Positions 24,106-32,710 are shown, numbered from the stretch's first letter. The stretch is DNA of 35,268 bases from Acidimicrobiia bacterium (GCA_030432715.1 JAUIML010000007.1:1-35268); one strand, 5' to 3'. The notes: a model not told the origin generated them from the letters alone. Numbers and translations: made by a program.

Positions 24106-24563
24106 CGGGGCGGCTCCTCGGGCGGTGGGAACGTGAGCATGAAGGTGAAGGCGTCGCGGCTCGGACCGTCCTCCGTGAGCCGGGCGAGTCGCGCTTCGGC
24201 CTCGGCGATCGTCGGCTCGTGCCCGGCCGGGATCCACCAGAGCACGAGGTGGGCGCCGTCGCTGGGTTCGAACCATTCGAGGCGTCGACGCAGGAAGTCG
24301 ACGTGGCCGCTCCGGTAGGTGTAGTCGCGCAGCGACTCGATCGACTCCCAGACGGAGAGGTTGAGGATACGCAGGGGGTCGCCGTCGCGGGAGAACGACG
24401 TGGCGTTGCCGTGGTCGTCCTGCAACCGCCAGACGAATCCGGGGGTCTTCTCGGCCAGCTCGTTGACCGGATCGAGGTTGTCGGCGAAACCGGCCGAATC
24501 GGCATGGTCGATCGGGGCCCGAAGTTGGCCGACGTTGAGTTGGGCGAGATGCCAGCCGGTCAT
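24102..24563 (-). CDS. DUF3291 family protein
   Basis: This 153-residue protein has the WHLAQLNVGQLRAP start, VWESIESLRDYTYRSGHVDF, RRLEWFEPSDGAHLVLWWIP and the closing Glu-rich helix typical of DUF3291. That family has an Abm-like dimeric-barrel fold and no established activity; related folds act as monooxygenases. ATGA overlaps join it to the HAD gene upstream (stop shared with its ATG at 24563) and to the mini-peptidase downstream. No signal peptide. Confidence 0.85.
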   Translation of the reverse strand: MTGWHLAQLNVGQLRAPIDHADSAGFADNLDPVNELAEKTPGFVWRLQDDHGNATSFSRDGDPLRILNLSVWESIESLRDYTYRSGHVDFLRRRLEWFEPSDGAHLVLWWIPAGHEPTIAEAEARLARLTEDGPSRDAFTFMLTFPPPEEPPR

Positions 24564-25240
24564 GTCCACTCCTCGATGAGGTCGGGAAGATCGCGCAAGC
24601 CGTCCAGCACGGGCACGTCGTGCCCGTGGTCGTTGTGGTGGGCCTCGTGGGTCCAGGTGACGTGGTAGGGCACGTGCACGGCGCGCCCGCCGAGCTCGAT
24701 GACGGGCAACACGTCGGAGCGCAGCGAGTTGCCCACCATGACGAACTCGTGGATCGGCACCCGGTGGAGGTCGAGCACGCGGGCGTAGGTGGCCACGTCC
24801 TTCTCGCCGACCACTTCGATGCGCCAGAAGCGATCGGCCAGCCCGCTCTCTGCGATGCGGGCGTGTTGGGCGTAGAGATCGCCCTTGGTGATCAGCATCA
24901 GGGTGTGGTGGGCAATCCGGTCGAGCACGTCGACCACGTCGTCGAGGAGTTCGATGGGTCGATCGAGGATCGCGTGGCCGAGCTCGATGATCCGACCGAT
25001 GTCGGCTCCCGAGATCTCGCCGTCCGAGAGGTCGATGGCCGTCTCGGTCATCGACAGCATGAACGACTTCGCCCCGTAGCCGTAGCGGGCCAGATTGCGC
25101 ATCTCGGTCTCGTACAGCCGAGCGTCGACGGCGTCGGCGGATGCCCACGGGGCCAGCAACGCCTCGAACGCCCGGTGGGTCGAATCGAACTGGTCCTCGT
25201 TGTGCCAGAGGGTGTCGTCGGCGTCGAAGGCAACGATCAT
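24560..25240 (-). CDS. HAD-superfamily hydrolase
   Basis: This 226-residue phosphatase-type HAD protein has motif I at D6-A-D8-D-T (nucleophile D6), motif II T118 in LITKGD, motif III K147 in VVGEKD, and motif IV GNSLRSD (D176). The cap is helical, of the type inserted after motif I. The substrate is probably a small phosphorylated metabolite. It is first in a coupled trio with DUF3291 and the mini-peptidase. The ATG at 25240 lacks a ribosome site; a TACGAT box lies nine bases upstream. Confidence 0.88.
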   Translation of the reverse strand: MIVAFDADDTLWHNEDQFDSTHRAFEALLAPWASADAVDARLYETEMRNLARYGYGAKSFMLSMTETAIDLSDGEISGADIGRIIELGHAILDRPIELLDDVVDVLDRIAHHTLMLITKGDLYAQHARIAESGLADRFWRIEVVGEKDVATYARVLDLHRVPIHEFVMVGNSLRSDVLPVIELGGRAVHVPYHVTWTHEAHHNDHGHDVPVLDGLRDLPDLIEEWT

Positions 25241-25249
25241 CGGACACCG

Positions 25250-25255
25250 ATCGTA
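25250..25255 (-). promoter_or_regulatory. Near-leaderless -10 element of the HAD operon
   Basis: TACGAT on the minus strand, nine bases before ATG 25240. The divergent DUF3499 promoter box lies 40 bases away. Confidence 0.45.
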
Positions 25256-25294
25256 ACCCTGTGGGCTGTCCACCGGTTGGGGTGTGGCCGCCAT

Positions 25295-25300
25295 TACGGT
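25295..25300 (+). promoter_or_regulatory. Leaderless -10 element of the DUF3499 gene
   Basis: TACGGT, six bases before ATG 25307, with no Shine-Dalgarno sequence. Confidence 0.5.
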
Positions 25301-25306
25301 CGATGC

Positions 25307-26080
25307 ATGGCCTCGTGCGCTCGACCCGGATGCTCCCGTCCCCGGGCCGGTGTGCTGCTGCTGCATCGCGACGACCGGCGCGCCGAACTGGTGGCACTCG
25401 ACGACCCCAACGGCGAGCGCTACGGCACGGCGCTCTGCGCCGAGCACCTGGCGCGGTCGACGCCACCTTCCGGTTGGACGTTGGTGGATCGTCGTGCGGT
25501 GATCGCGCCCGCCGCGGTGCCGGCGCCGCCCACCTCTGCGGCGACGGACGGCGGGGCGGCGGACTGGGCGCCCCGACGCGAACTCGATCAGATCCCCGAG
25601 GTGGTCACCTCGGCCCGCTCACCCCTGTTGCGGCGTGCGTTCCTCGGACTCGACGACCGACTCGCCGGGCTCGAGCGGGTTCATCATCAGGTCGATGCCG
25701 ACCCACAGGGTCTTGGCCGTCGGATGGATGAGCAGTGGCACCAGCACGGCCATCAGCAGCATGGGGACGAGCAGCGGGATCACGCGGACGTCGGGCCAGG
25801 TGAGACCGATGCCCGCGACGAGGGTGATCAGCAGCAGGGCGAACGTCGCGATCGTGTTCATGCCGACGGCGCCGACGAAATGGCCCGGCTTGCGCTCGAA
25901 GCGGAAGCCGCACCGCGGGCACTCTTCGCGCAGCGTCACCCATCGGCGGGTCAGTCCGCGTTGGCCACACGCCGCACACGCTCGCGTGATGCCGCGCCAG
26001 AAGAGGGTGCCGTTGCTGGGGGTCGAAGCGGAGGGCATGACATGGAGCCTAGGGTTCGCCAGCTCCGTCTGGTGGTGTGA
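25307..26080 (+). CDS. DUF3499 family protein, 3' end unresolved
   Basis: The first 75-105 codons are convincing. MASCARPGCSRPRAGVLLLH has the N-terminal CxRPGC of actinobacterial DUF3499, and YGTALCAEHL with SGWTLVD completes the cysteine pattern of a probable zinc-binding protein. A Pro/Ala-rich segment and SPLLRRAFLGLDD follow. From about base 25619 the frame stays open but lies antisense to the well-supported DUF983 gene, and its residues (H, Q, D, R-rich) look like non-coding shadow. Nominal length is 257 codons. The stop TGA at 26078-26080 overlaps the beta-propeller's GTG. The real C-terminus is probably near 25620-25690 through a missing stop, frameshift or sequence error. Confidence 0.55.
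   Translation: MASCARPGCSRPRAGVLLLHRDDRRAELVALDDPNGERYGTALCAEHLARSTPPSGWTLVDRRAVIAPAAVPAPPTSAATDGGAADWAPRRELDQIPEVVTSARSPLLRRAFLGLDDRLAGLERVHHQVDADPQGLGRRMDEQWHQHGHQQHGDEQRDHADVGPGETDARDEGDQQQGERRDRVHADGADEMARLALEAEAAPRALFAQRHPSAGQSALATRRTRSRDAAPEEGAVAGGRSGGHDMEPRVRQLRLVV
25619..26038 (-). CDS. DUF983 family membrane protein
   Basis: This 139-residue protein has an N-terminal zinc-ribbon-like pair (CAACGQRGLTRRWV, then ECPRCGFRFERKPGHF) and two membrane helices (ATFALLLITLVAGIGLTW, and the one after VRVIPLLVPMLLMAVLVPLL). This is the DUF983 pattern of cysteine-rich small membrane proteins of unknown function. Its long antisense overlap with the tail of the DUF3499 frame is discussed separately. 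The ATG at 26038 has TAGGCT seven bases upstream and no ribosome site. Confidence 0.88.
   Translation of the reverse strand: MPSASTPSNGTLFWRGITRACAACGQRGLTRRWVTLREECPRCGFRFERKPGHFVGAVGMNTIATFALLLITLVAGIGLTWPDVRVIPLLVPMLLMAVLVPLLIHPTAKTLWVGIDLMMNPLEPGESVVESEERTPQQG
26046..26055. promoter_or_regulatory. Overlapping divergent -10 elements, DUF983 / beta-propeller
   Basis: TAGGCT on the minus strand (26051-26046, seven bases before ATG 26038) shares CTAG with TAGGGT on the plus strand (26050-26055, 21 bases before GTG 26077). The plus-strand assignment is weaker. Confidence 0.4.
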
Positions 26081-27603
26081 GCCGTCTCGTCAGACGGCTG
26101 AACATCGGGCTGGCCGCGGTGGCGGTCCTGCTGCTGTTGACGATCGTGTGGCCCGACTCGACCAACGAGGCGACACGGCCCGACACGGTCGCGCCCGATG
26201 TGACGGCGTCGTCCACGTCGACGACCACCAGCTCCACGACGACCACCACGACGGTGCCGCCCTACGACGGCTGGGTCGACCCCGCGTCGTCGGGGCAACC
26301 GTGGGGCGACACCGTCGAGGGGCTGCTCACCTTCCGGGGCAACCCGACGCGGACCTACTACGGCGAGGGGCCGGTTCCGGCCGATCCCGAGGTGGTGTGG
26401 CGGTTCCCGGAGGAGGGGGTCATGTGCTCCAACTCGTCGGTCGGGAGCGAGGTCATCAACTGGTGCGGGTCGGGCTGGACCGGGCAGCCCGCGATCTTCG
26501 AATTCGCCGGTGAGACCTGGGTGGCCGTGGGTGCCTACAGCCGCAGCGTCCACTTCCTGAATGCCGACGACGGCGGCCGACTTCTGCCCGACTTCCCGAC
26601 CGGCGACATCATCAAGGGGTCGGTGACCATCGACCCCGACGGCTACCCGTTGCTCTACACGGGGAGTCGCGACAACTTCTATCGCGTGGTGGCCTTCGAC
26701 GGCGATGCCCCACGCGAGCTGTGGGCGCTCAACGCCGCCGACGTGTCGCCCACGCGCTGGAACAACGACTGGGACGGCGCCGGACTCGTGATCGACGACC
26801 ACCTTTTCATCGGGGGGGAGAACAGCCAGTTCCACATCGTGAAGCTCAATCGAGGTTACGACGCCGCCGGAGCGGTGACCGTCGACCCCGTGCTGGTGTT
26901 CAACACACCGGGCTGGGACGACGAGTTGATCGCGGCGGTGGGCGGCAACGTCTCCATCGAGAACTCCGTCGCCATCTCCGGCGATGTCGTCTACTTCGCC
27001 AATTCCGGCGGGTTGATCCAGGGATGGGACATCGCCGGACTCGCCGACGGCGTCGAACCGACGAGGGTGCTGCGCTACTGGGCCGGTGACGACATCGACG
27101 CCTCGCTGGTGATCGACGAAGAGGGAATGATCTACGCCGGCATCGAGTACGAGCGGGGCAATCCGCGCAGCCAGGAGGTCGGCCAGATCATCAAGATCGA
27201 CCCATCGAAGCCCGACGACCCGTTGGTGTGGGGGGTCGATGAGCGGCCGCGTCTCGACTCCGGCGTGTGGGCGACGCCCGGTCTCCACCGCGACCTTCTG
27301 ATCGTCCCCACCGACACGGGCAAGGTGCTCGGCCTCGATCGCGACACCGGGGAGGAACGCTGGAGCAAGCAGCTGTTCGGGCCGACATGGGCGTCGCCCG
27401 TGATCGTCGACGACGTGTGGATCCAAGGCGACTGCGAGGGCGTGCTCCGCGGGTTCGACGTGAGCGACACGACGATCGACCCACCCCTGCTGTGGGAGGT
27501 CGAACTCGGCGGGTGCATCGAATCGACTCCGGCGGTGTGGGACGGCCGGATCGTCGTCGGGACGCGGGCCGGCTACATCTACGCCTTGGGTGAATCCGGC
27601 TAG
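26077..27603 (+). CDS. Membrane-anchored PQQ-type beta-propeller protein
   Basis: This 508-residue protein has a basic N-tail, one uncleaved-type membrane helix (about 9-25), a Ser/Thr linker (42-60) and a large repeat domain outside the membrane. Repeats follow PQQ-like propeller blades (for example VAFDGD, LWALNAAD and VVGTRAGYIYALGESG). Paired cysteines in VMCSNSSVGSEVINWCG and in QGDCEGVLRG with GGCIEST suggest disulfides. The role may be binding or scaffold rather than dehydrogenase, because no PQQ ligand set was identified. Its stop and that of the convergent Lrp gene share CTAG. Confidence 0.8.
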   Translation: MSRLVRRLNIGLAAVAVLLLLTIVWPDSTNEATRPDTVAPDVTASSTSTTTSSTTTTTTVPPYDGWVDPASSGQPWGDTVEGLLTFRGNPTRTYYGEGPVPADPEVVWRFPEEGVMCSNSSVGSEVINWCGSGWTGQPAIFEFAGETWVAVGAYSRSVHFLNADDGGRLLPDFPTGDIIKGSVTIDPDGYPLLYTGSRDNFYRVVAFDGDAPRELWALNAADVSPTRWNNDWDGAGLVIDDHLFIGGENSQFHIVKLNRGYDAAGAVTVDPVLVFNTPGWDDELIAAVGGNVSIENSVAISGDVVYFANSGGLIQGWDIAGLADGVEPTRVLRYWAGDDIDASLVIDEEGMIYAGIEYERGNPRSQEVGQIIKIDPSKPDDPLVWGVDERPRLDSGVWATPGLHRDLLIVPTDTGKVLGLDRDTGEERWSKQLFGPTWASPVIVDDVWIQGDCEGVLRGFDVSDTTIDPPLLWEVELGGCIESTPAVWDGRIVVGTRAGYIYALGESG

Positions 27604-28049
27604 CGCCGTTCGATGGCGGTGCTCGTCACCACATAGCTGGTGATGTGGGCCTGACCGGGCAGGCTGGCGAGCTCGTTGCGGATGACGTGGTCGTAGGCCG
27701 CGAGGTCGGCCACGTCGACGCGGATCAGGTAGTCGACGTCGCCGGTGACGTGATGGGCCTCGGTCACCGCGTCGAGGGCGCGCAAGCCCGCTTCGAACGC
27801 GAGTTGGGCGTCGGGGTCGCCGACGGCGAGGCGAGCAGTCACCCACACGCTGAATCCTCGGTCGATCGCGTCGGGATCGACGTCGGCCCGGTAGCCACGG
27901 ATCACGCCGTCGGCCTCCAGCCGCCGCATGCGGCGCAATGTGGGCGATGCCGAGAGGCCGATTCGCGCCGCGAGATCGTTGACGGTGATGCGGCCATCGG
28001 ATCTCAGCTCGGCGACGATGCGGCGATCGATGTCGTCGAGCCGGTCCAT
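27600..28049 (-). CDS. Lrp/AsnC-family transcriptional regulator
   Basis: This 149-residue regulator has an N-terminal winged helix-turn-helix (VNDLAARIGLSASPTLRRMR, followed by LEADGVIRGYRA) and a C-terminal RAM/AsnC ligand domain (VTARLAVGDPDAQLAFEAGL to SYVVTSTAIERR) that binds amino acids and oligomerises. It likely controls the divergent EamA exporter 111 bases away, as is common for Lrp-exporter pairs; the effector is unknown. The ATG at 28049 is the conserved MDRLDDIDRRI start. A TACGCT lies only two bases upstream, too near to assign. Confidence 0.93.
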   Translation of the reverse strand: MDRLDDIDRRIVAELRSDGRITVNDLAARIGLSASPTLRRMRRLEADGVIRGYRADVDPDAIDRGFSVWVTARLAVGDPDAQLAFEAGLRALDAVTEAHHVTGDVDYLIRVDVADLAAYDHVIRNELASLPGQAHITSYVVTSTAIERR

Positions 28050-28160
28050 GAAGCGTATTCTGCTACAAGATCGACGAAGTGCGCAGGAAAGGTGCGACTC
28101 TCGGCCGGATTCCGCTGACAACGCAGCCATCCACCGGGACCGATCCGTCACCCTGGCGCC

Positions 28161-29093
28161 ATGGCCCGCCACCCCTCTCCGATCTCATCGCTCGTCGTCG
28201 CCGGCGCTTGTTGGGGCTCGTCCTATGCCGTGGTCGGCTTCGTCGAGGACTCGAACCCGTTCCTGATCACCGGCAGCCGTTTCGCGGTCTTCGGGCTGGT
28301 CTCGCTCGTCCTGCTGCGATTGCGCGGCGGGTTCGCCGACATCCCGTGGAGGGTCGCCCTCGGACACGCGGTGGGCGGATCGGTGGGTCTGTACCTCACG
28401 GAGGTGGTGGCCATCTCACTCGCCGGTGCGGGCCCAACGATCGCCGTGGTCGGCTCCATCCCGGTCGTCTACGCGGTCGTCGGCGCACGTCGTGACCGCA
28501 CCGACCTGCGGCCGTTGCTCCCGTCGATCGTGCTCACGGCATCGGCGCACGTGGTGATCCATCGCGATGCGTGGCCCGCGGTCGATGGTGACCTCGCCGA
28601 CATCGCGCTCGGGCTGACCGTCGCCGCCCTCGGCGTCGCCGGCTTCTGTCTCTACGCACTGCACTCGACCGACCATCTGCGGGCTCGCCCCGACCTCGGC
28701 CCGCAACGATGGGCGAGCGCGGTCGGCGTGGCCAGTGGCGTCTGCTCGTTGCCCCTACTCGCGTTCGGGTTGCTGGGTGGCTCCGTGGGTGGAGCCGGGC
28801 GTCTCGTGGGCGTCGCCGTGTTCCTCGCCATGGTGCCCTCGTGGCTCGCGACCTCCCTGTGGAACCGGGGGGTGGTCGACGTGCCGCGAGCGCTGGCCGG
28901 TCAGCTGCTGGTGTTCGAACCGTTGAGCGCGTTCGTGTTCGTCCATCTCGTCACCGCGACGCTGCCGAGCATCCCGCTCGTGACCGGCGAGCTGCTGCTC
29001 CTGGCCGGTGCCCTGCTGGCGGTGCGGGCGGTCAACCCGGCTCAGTCGAACAGGGCGATCAGTTCGTCGAACCAAGCCACCGGCGTCGGATAG
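28161..29093 (+). CDS. EamA/DMT-family transporter
   Basis: This 310-residue protein has ten membrane helices in two EamA repeats, including VVAGACWGSSYAVVG near the start and the second repeat from about residue 140 (ALGLTVAALGVAGFCLY). Such proteins usually export amino acids, purines or other metabolites. It is divergent from the Lrp-type regulator, which may respond to the exported amino acid. The last 52 bases overlap the convergent serine hydrolase gene, adding a polar tail (NPAQSNRAISSSNQ) that is probably not conserved. The start lacks a ribosome site. Confidence 0.88.
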   Translation: MARHPSPISSLVVAGACWGSSYAVVGFVEDSNPFLITGSRFAVFGLVSLVLLRLRGGFADIPWRVALGHAVGGSVGLYLTEVVAISLAGAGPTIAVVGSIPVVYAVVGARRDRTDLRPLLPSIVLTASAHVVIHRDAWPAVDGDLADIALGLTVAALGVAGFCLYALHSTDHLRARPDLGPQRWASAVGVASGVCSLPLLAFGLLGGSVGGAGRLVGVAVFLAMVPSWLATSLWNRGVVDVPRALAGQLLVFEPLSAFVFVHLVTATLPSIPLVTGELLLLAGALLAVRAVNPAQSNRAISSSNQATGVG

Positions 29094-30109
29094 TCGTCCT
29101 CGGGGGTCCTTCCGAGGCGGACCACGACGAGGTCGCTGGTCGGCACGCACGCCACCCGCTGCCATTCGAAACCGCTGGCGAAGAAGCGCCCCCGCCCGTC
29201 GGGGTAGGTCCACCAGTGCTCGCCGTACTCGGCACCGTCCTCGTCGCGGGCCCGGGTGGTACGGGCGTCGTCCACCCATTGGCGCGGGAGGATCCGACGC
29301 CCGTCCCACTCGCCGCCCCGGAGGTAGAGGAGGCCGAATCGGGCCCAGTCACGAGCGGTGGCGTAGAGGTAGCTCGATCCGATGAAGTCGCCCGAGTCCG
29401 CGAACTGCGGGTCGGCGGAGTGCATGCCGATGGGCTCGAAGAGGTGTTGGTGCATCCAGGCGCGGGCGTCGTCGCCGCGCCCGATGTGGTCGCCGACGAT
29501 GCGGGCGACGAGGTTGGAGGTGCCGCTCGAGTAGTTGAAGTGCGTGCCGGGTGGATGCGTCAAGGGGCGGGCCGCGGTGTAGGCGGCCGGGTCGGCCTGG
29601 CCCTCGCCGAAGAGCATGTCGATGCAGTGCGACCAGGGTGCGTCGCCGCCGTCGTCGGGGATCTTGTAGGTCTCGTTGAACGACAGCCCGTCTGTCATCC
29701 GCAGGAGCTGCCGGAGGGTGATCTCGTGACGGGGGTCGTTCGCGTCGGCCCACTCGGGCACGGCGGCGCGGGCGTCGGGGTCGAGGCGGCCTTCGTCGAC
29801 CAACAGGCCGACGAGCGCATGGGTGATCGACTTGGCCATCGACCACGACAGCAGCGGAGTGCTCTCGTCGACCCCGGGGCCGTAGCGCTCGGCGACGATC
29901 CGGCCCGACTTGACCACGATCGTGGCGAATGACTCCCCGAATCCCGGGTCGGGGTCGGCGCCGAACGCCCGGTCGAGGAGGGCCTGCAACGCAGCGGCGT
30001 CGACGCCGTCGGGGACCGGCCCGATCGGCCATTCCGTGGTGGGCCAGGGTGTGCCGGTGGGCTGCGGGGGGAGCGGGTGGAGCGAGGCCGGCGGTTCGAG
30101 AATCGGCAT
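29042..30109 (-). CDS. Serine beta-lactamase-like hydrolase
   Basis: This 355-residue beta-lactamase-family hydrolase has nucleophile S90-M-A-K93 (LLSWSMAKSITHAL), the YxS-type Y193-S-S195 (FNYSSGTSNL) and GEHWWTYPD near the third motif. No signal peptide is seen; the long Pro-rich N-tail is unusual. It is an esterase/DD-peptidase-like protein of unknown substrate, unrelated in detail to the one at 3314-4459. It starts 26 bases beyond the cysS stop on the same strand, so it may be the tail of the sulfur/cysteine cluster. Confidence 0.88.
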   Translation of the reverse strand: MPILEPPASLHPLPPQPTGTPWPTTEWPIGPVPDGVDAAALQALLDRAFGADPDPGFGESFATIVVKSGRIVAERYGPGVDESTPLLSWSMAKSITHALVGLLVDEGRLDPDARAAVPEWADANDPRHEITLRQLLRMTDGLSFNETYKIPDDGGDAPWSHCIDMLFGEGQADPAAYTAARPLTHPPGTHFNYSSGTSNLVARIVGDHIGRGDDARAWMHQHLFEPIGMHSADPQFADSGDFIGSSYLYATARDWARFGLLYLRGGEWDGRRILPRQWVDDARTTRARDEDGAEYGEHWWTYPDGRGRFFASGFEWQRVACVPTSDLVVVRLGRTPEDDYPTPVAWFDELIALFD

Positions 30110-30135
30110 GGGGCGACGCCAGGCGATCGCTGTGC

Positions 30136-31515
30136 TCAGGCCCGGTGCCAGACGGGGCCGTTGGGGGTGTCCTCGACCACGATTCCTCGGGCCATGAGTT
30201 CGTCGCGCAGCCGGTCGGCCTCGGCGAAGTCCTTCGCCTCCCGCGCGGCAGTGCGCGCGGCGACCAGCCCATCGATCTCGTCGTCGCCGTCGGCTTCCTC
30301 CGCCGTCCCGATCGCGATACCCAGCGCACCGGCGAGGTCGAACACCGTGGCGACCAGCGACGGCGCGGCCGGGTCTTCGGCATCGAGCGCGGCGTTGGCG
30401 CGGCGGACTGTCTCGAAGATCGTGGCCACCGCCTCCGGCGTGCCCATGTCGTCGTCCATGGCCTCGCGGAACGCGGCCACCGCGGCGTCGTCGAGCGGGG
30501 CATCGGCCAGGTCGAGGCCGGCGCCGTCGGCCTTGCGAGCCATCGCGTCGAGGCGCTCGATGGCGCCGCGGGCCTGGGCCATCACGTCGGCGTTGATCTC
30601 CATCGTCTTGCGGTAATGGGTCTGGAGCAGCAGCAACCGCAGAGCTCGGCCGTTGAGCGGGTGCTCGTCGAGCAGGGCCTGGATGGTGGTGAAGTTGCCG
30701 AGCGACTTCGACATCTTCTCGCCGCCGATGTTGAGCATCGCGTTGTGCATCCAGTGACGGGCGAACTCCCGCCCCGCCGCGATGGCTTCAGCCCGTTCGT
30801 TGGTGTGGTGGGGAAAGACGAGGTCGGTGCCTCCGCCGTGGAGGTCGAACCCGTCGCCCAACACATCGAGACTCATCGCCACGCACTCGATGTGCCAGCC
30901 GGGCCGTCCGTCGCCCCACGGCGACGGCCACGACGGCTCGCCCGGTTTCGCGGCCTTCCAGAGGGCGAAGTCGAGCGGGTCCTCCTTGTTGCCGTCGACC
31001 TCGACGCGGGCCCCTGCGCCTTCTCGGAGGTCATCGAGCGTGCGATGCACCTGCCCGCCGTAGTCCTCGACCGCGTGGACTCGGAGGTAGACGCCCGAGT
31101 CGTTGGCGTAGGCGCTCCCGTTGTCGACGAGCGTCTGGATGAAGTCGACCATCTCCTGGACGTACTCGGTCGCGTGAGGGCGATCGTGGGGCCGCAGCAT
31201 GCCGAGGTCGTCGAAGATCGCCTTGTCGTAGACGGCCTTCCACACCTTGGCGACCTCGGGCTCGGTCGAGCCTTCGCGGTTCGCCCGGTTGATGATGTTG
31301 TCGTCGATGTCGGTGACGTTGGCGACGTGATGGACCTCGAGACCGCTCCACTCGAGATAGCGACGGACGATGTCGTAGGTGAACGCCTGGCGGGCATGAC
31401 CGAGATGGGGATGGTCGTAGACCGTCGGGCCGCACGCGTAGAGCGAGACCTTGCCCGGGTCGCGGAGTTCGAGCGGGCGGATCTCTCCGCTGAGCGTGTC
31501 GTAGAGACGAATCAT
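30136..31515 (-). CDS. cysS: Cysteinyl-tRNA synthetase
   Basis: This 459-residue class I synthetase charges tRNA-Cys. C28 (ACGPTVYD) and HLGH (37-40, the HIGH motif), C211 in WHIECVAMS, H236 and E240 in FPHHTNERAEA give the zinc-binding set that selects cysteine. The KMSKS loop is at 267-271, and the C-terminal anticodon-binding helical domain ends AKDFAEADRLRDEL. Length matches E. coli CysRS (461). It starts 4 bases after the mshC stop, in the same transcript direction. The ATG at 31515 is the conserved MIRLYDT start. Confidence 0.98.
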   Translation of the reverse strand: MIRLYDTLSGEIRPLELRDPGKVSLYACGPTVYDHPHLGHARQAFTYDIVRRYLEWSGLEVHHVANVTDIDDNIINRANREGSTEPEVAKVWKAVYDKAIFDDLGMLRPHDRPHATEYVQEMVDFIQTLVDNGSAYANDSGVYLRVHAVEDYGGQVHRTLDDLREGAGARVEVDGNKEDPLDFALWKAAKPGEPSWPSPWGDGRPGWHIECVAMSLDVLGDGFDLHGGGTDLVFPHHTNERAEAIAAGREFARHWMHNAMLNIGGEKMSKSLGNFTTIQALLDEHPLNGRALRLLLLQTHYRKTMEINADVMAQARGAIERLDAMARKADGAGLDLADAPLDDAAVAAFREAMDDDMGTPEAVATIFETVRRANAALDAEDPAAPSLVATVFDLAGALGIAIGTAEEADGDDEIDGLVAARTAAREAKDFAEADRLRDELMARGIVVEDTPNGPVWHRA

Positions 31516-31519
31516 CGGA

Positions 31520-32704
31520 TCACCCGAGGGGAGCGGCAGGACGGTCGAGGGCGATGCCCACGAGGGCACCGAGTTCGGCCAACACCGTAGGGGCCGAAGG
31601 GTCGTCACCTCCGGCACGTATCGCCCGAGCCAGGTCGACGAGGGCGGCGCGGGCCGATGGCGCATCGAGGTCGTCGTCGAGCGCGGCGCGGACTCGGGCT
31701 GCGAACGGCGCGGGATCGGGGCCGCGGTCGGCGGAGGCCGCGGCGAGCAGTTCGTCGAGTAGCGCCGAGGCCGCGTCGATGTCGGCGTCGAACCATTCCC
31801 AGTCGTCCCGATAGTGGTGGCCCATGAGCGCCAGACGGATCGCGCGGGGGTCGGCGGTCTTCGAGAGCTCGCTGACGAAGACGAGGTTGCCGAGCGACTT
31901 CGACATCTTCGTGCCCTCGTAGGCGACCATGCCGGCGTGCATCCAGTGGCGCACGAACGTCGTCCCGGTGGCCGCCTCGCTCTGGGCACGTTCGCACTCG
32001 TGATGCGGGAAGATGAGATCGCTGCCGCCCCCGTGGAGGTCGATGGTCTCGCCGAGGATGCCCATGCACATCGCACTGCACTCGATGTGCCACCCGGGGC
32101 GCCCCGGCCCCCAGGGGCTGTCCCAACTCGGCTCGTCGTCGAGAGAGGGCTGCCAGAGCACGAAGTCGAGGGGGTTGCGCTGGCGCGGGTCGTCGGGGTT
32201 GCCGCCGCGTTCGCGGGCGTACGCGATCATCGTCGCCTCGTCGTAGCCGGAGACCGCGCCGAAGGAGTCGAAGGTCGACACGTCGAAGAAGACGGTGCCG
32301 TCGACGGCGTAGACGTGGCCGCGGGCTTCGAGGCGCTCGATCAGCGTCACCATCTCGGCGACCCACTGGGTGGCGTGGGGTTCGGCCTCCACCGGCCGGG
32401 TGTCGAGGGCCACCATGTCGCGGTGGAAGCGGGCGGTCTCGGTCGCGGCGAGTTCGAGGAAGTCGACGCCCAGGTCGCGGGCCTTCGGCAGGATCGAATC
32501 GTCGACGTCGGTGATGTTGCGGACCAGCCGCACCGTGTGGCCGAGATCCTCCAGACGGCGAATCAGCAGGTCGTAGGTGACATAGGTGTTGGCGTGGCCC
32601 AGATGGGTTGAGTCGTAGGGCGTGATGCCGCACACGTAGATGGTGACGACATCGCCGGGCTCGAACGGGACGATCTCGGCGCGGGCCGTGTCGAAGAGAC
32701 GCAC
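31520..32704 (-). CDS. mshC: Mycothiol cysteine ligase (L-cysteine:GlcN-Ins ligase)
   Basis: This 394-residue MshC attaches cysteine to GlcN-inositol in mycothiol synthesis. It resembles CysRS but lacks its C-terminal tRNA-binding domain. C25 sits in [14 protein letters not shown] (the ITPYD form marks MshC; CysRS has PTVYD), with HLGH at 34-37, C209 in WHIECSAM, H234 in FPHHE and KMSKS at 266-270. The start is GTG 32704, with a TACCGT box six bases upstream and no ribosome site, so it has its own leaderless promoter although 17 bases follow the DsrE-like stop. It is followed directly by cysS. Confidence 0.93.
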   Translation of the reverse strand: MRLFDTARAEIVPFEPGDVVTIYVCGITPYDSTHLGHANTYVTYDLLIRRLEDLGHTVRLVRNITDVDDSILPKARDLGVDFLELAATETARFHRDMVALDTRPVEAEPHATQWVAEMVTLIERLEARGHVYAVDGTVFFDVSTFDSFGAVSGYDEATMIAYARERGGNPDDPRQRNPLDFVLWQPSLDDEPSWDSPWGPGRPGWHIECSAMCMGILGETIDLHGGGSDLIFPHHECERAQSEAATGTTFVRHWMHAGMVAYEGTKMSKSLGNLVFVSELSKTADPRAIRLALMGHHYRDDWEWFDADIDAASALLDELLAAASADRGPDPAPFAARVRAALDDDLDAPSARAALVDLARAIRAGGDDPSAPTVLAELGALVGIALDRPAAPLG

Positions 32705-32710
32705 GGCGTC

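Noticed and set aside
25951-27846. 631-codon open frame on the minus strand
   Set aside because: Antisense to the beta-propeller gene; no recognisable domain.
31520-32704. Second cysteinyl-tRNA synthetase
   Set aside because: The ITPYD motif and missing tRNA-binding domain identify it as MshC.
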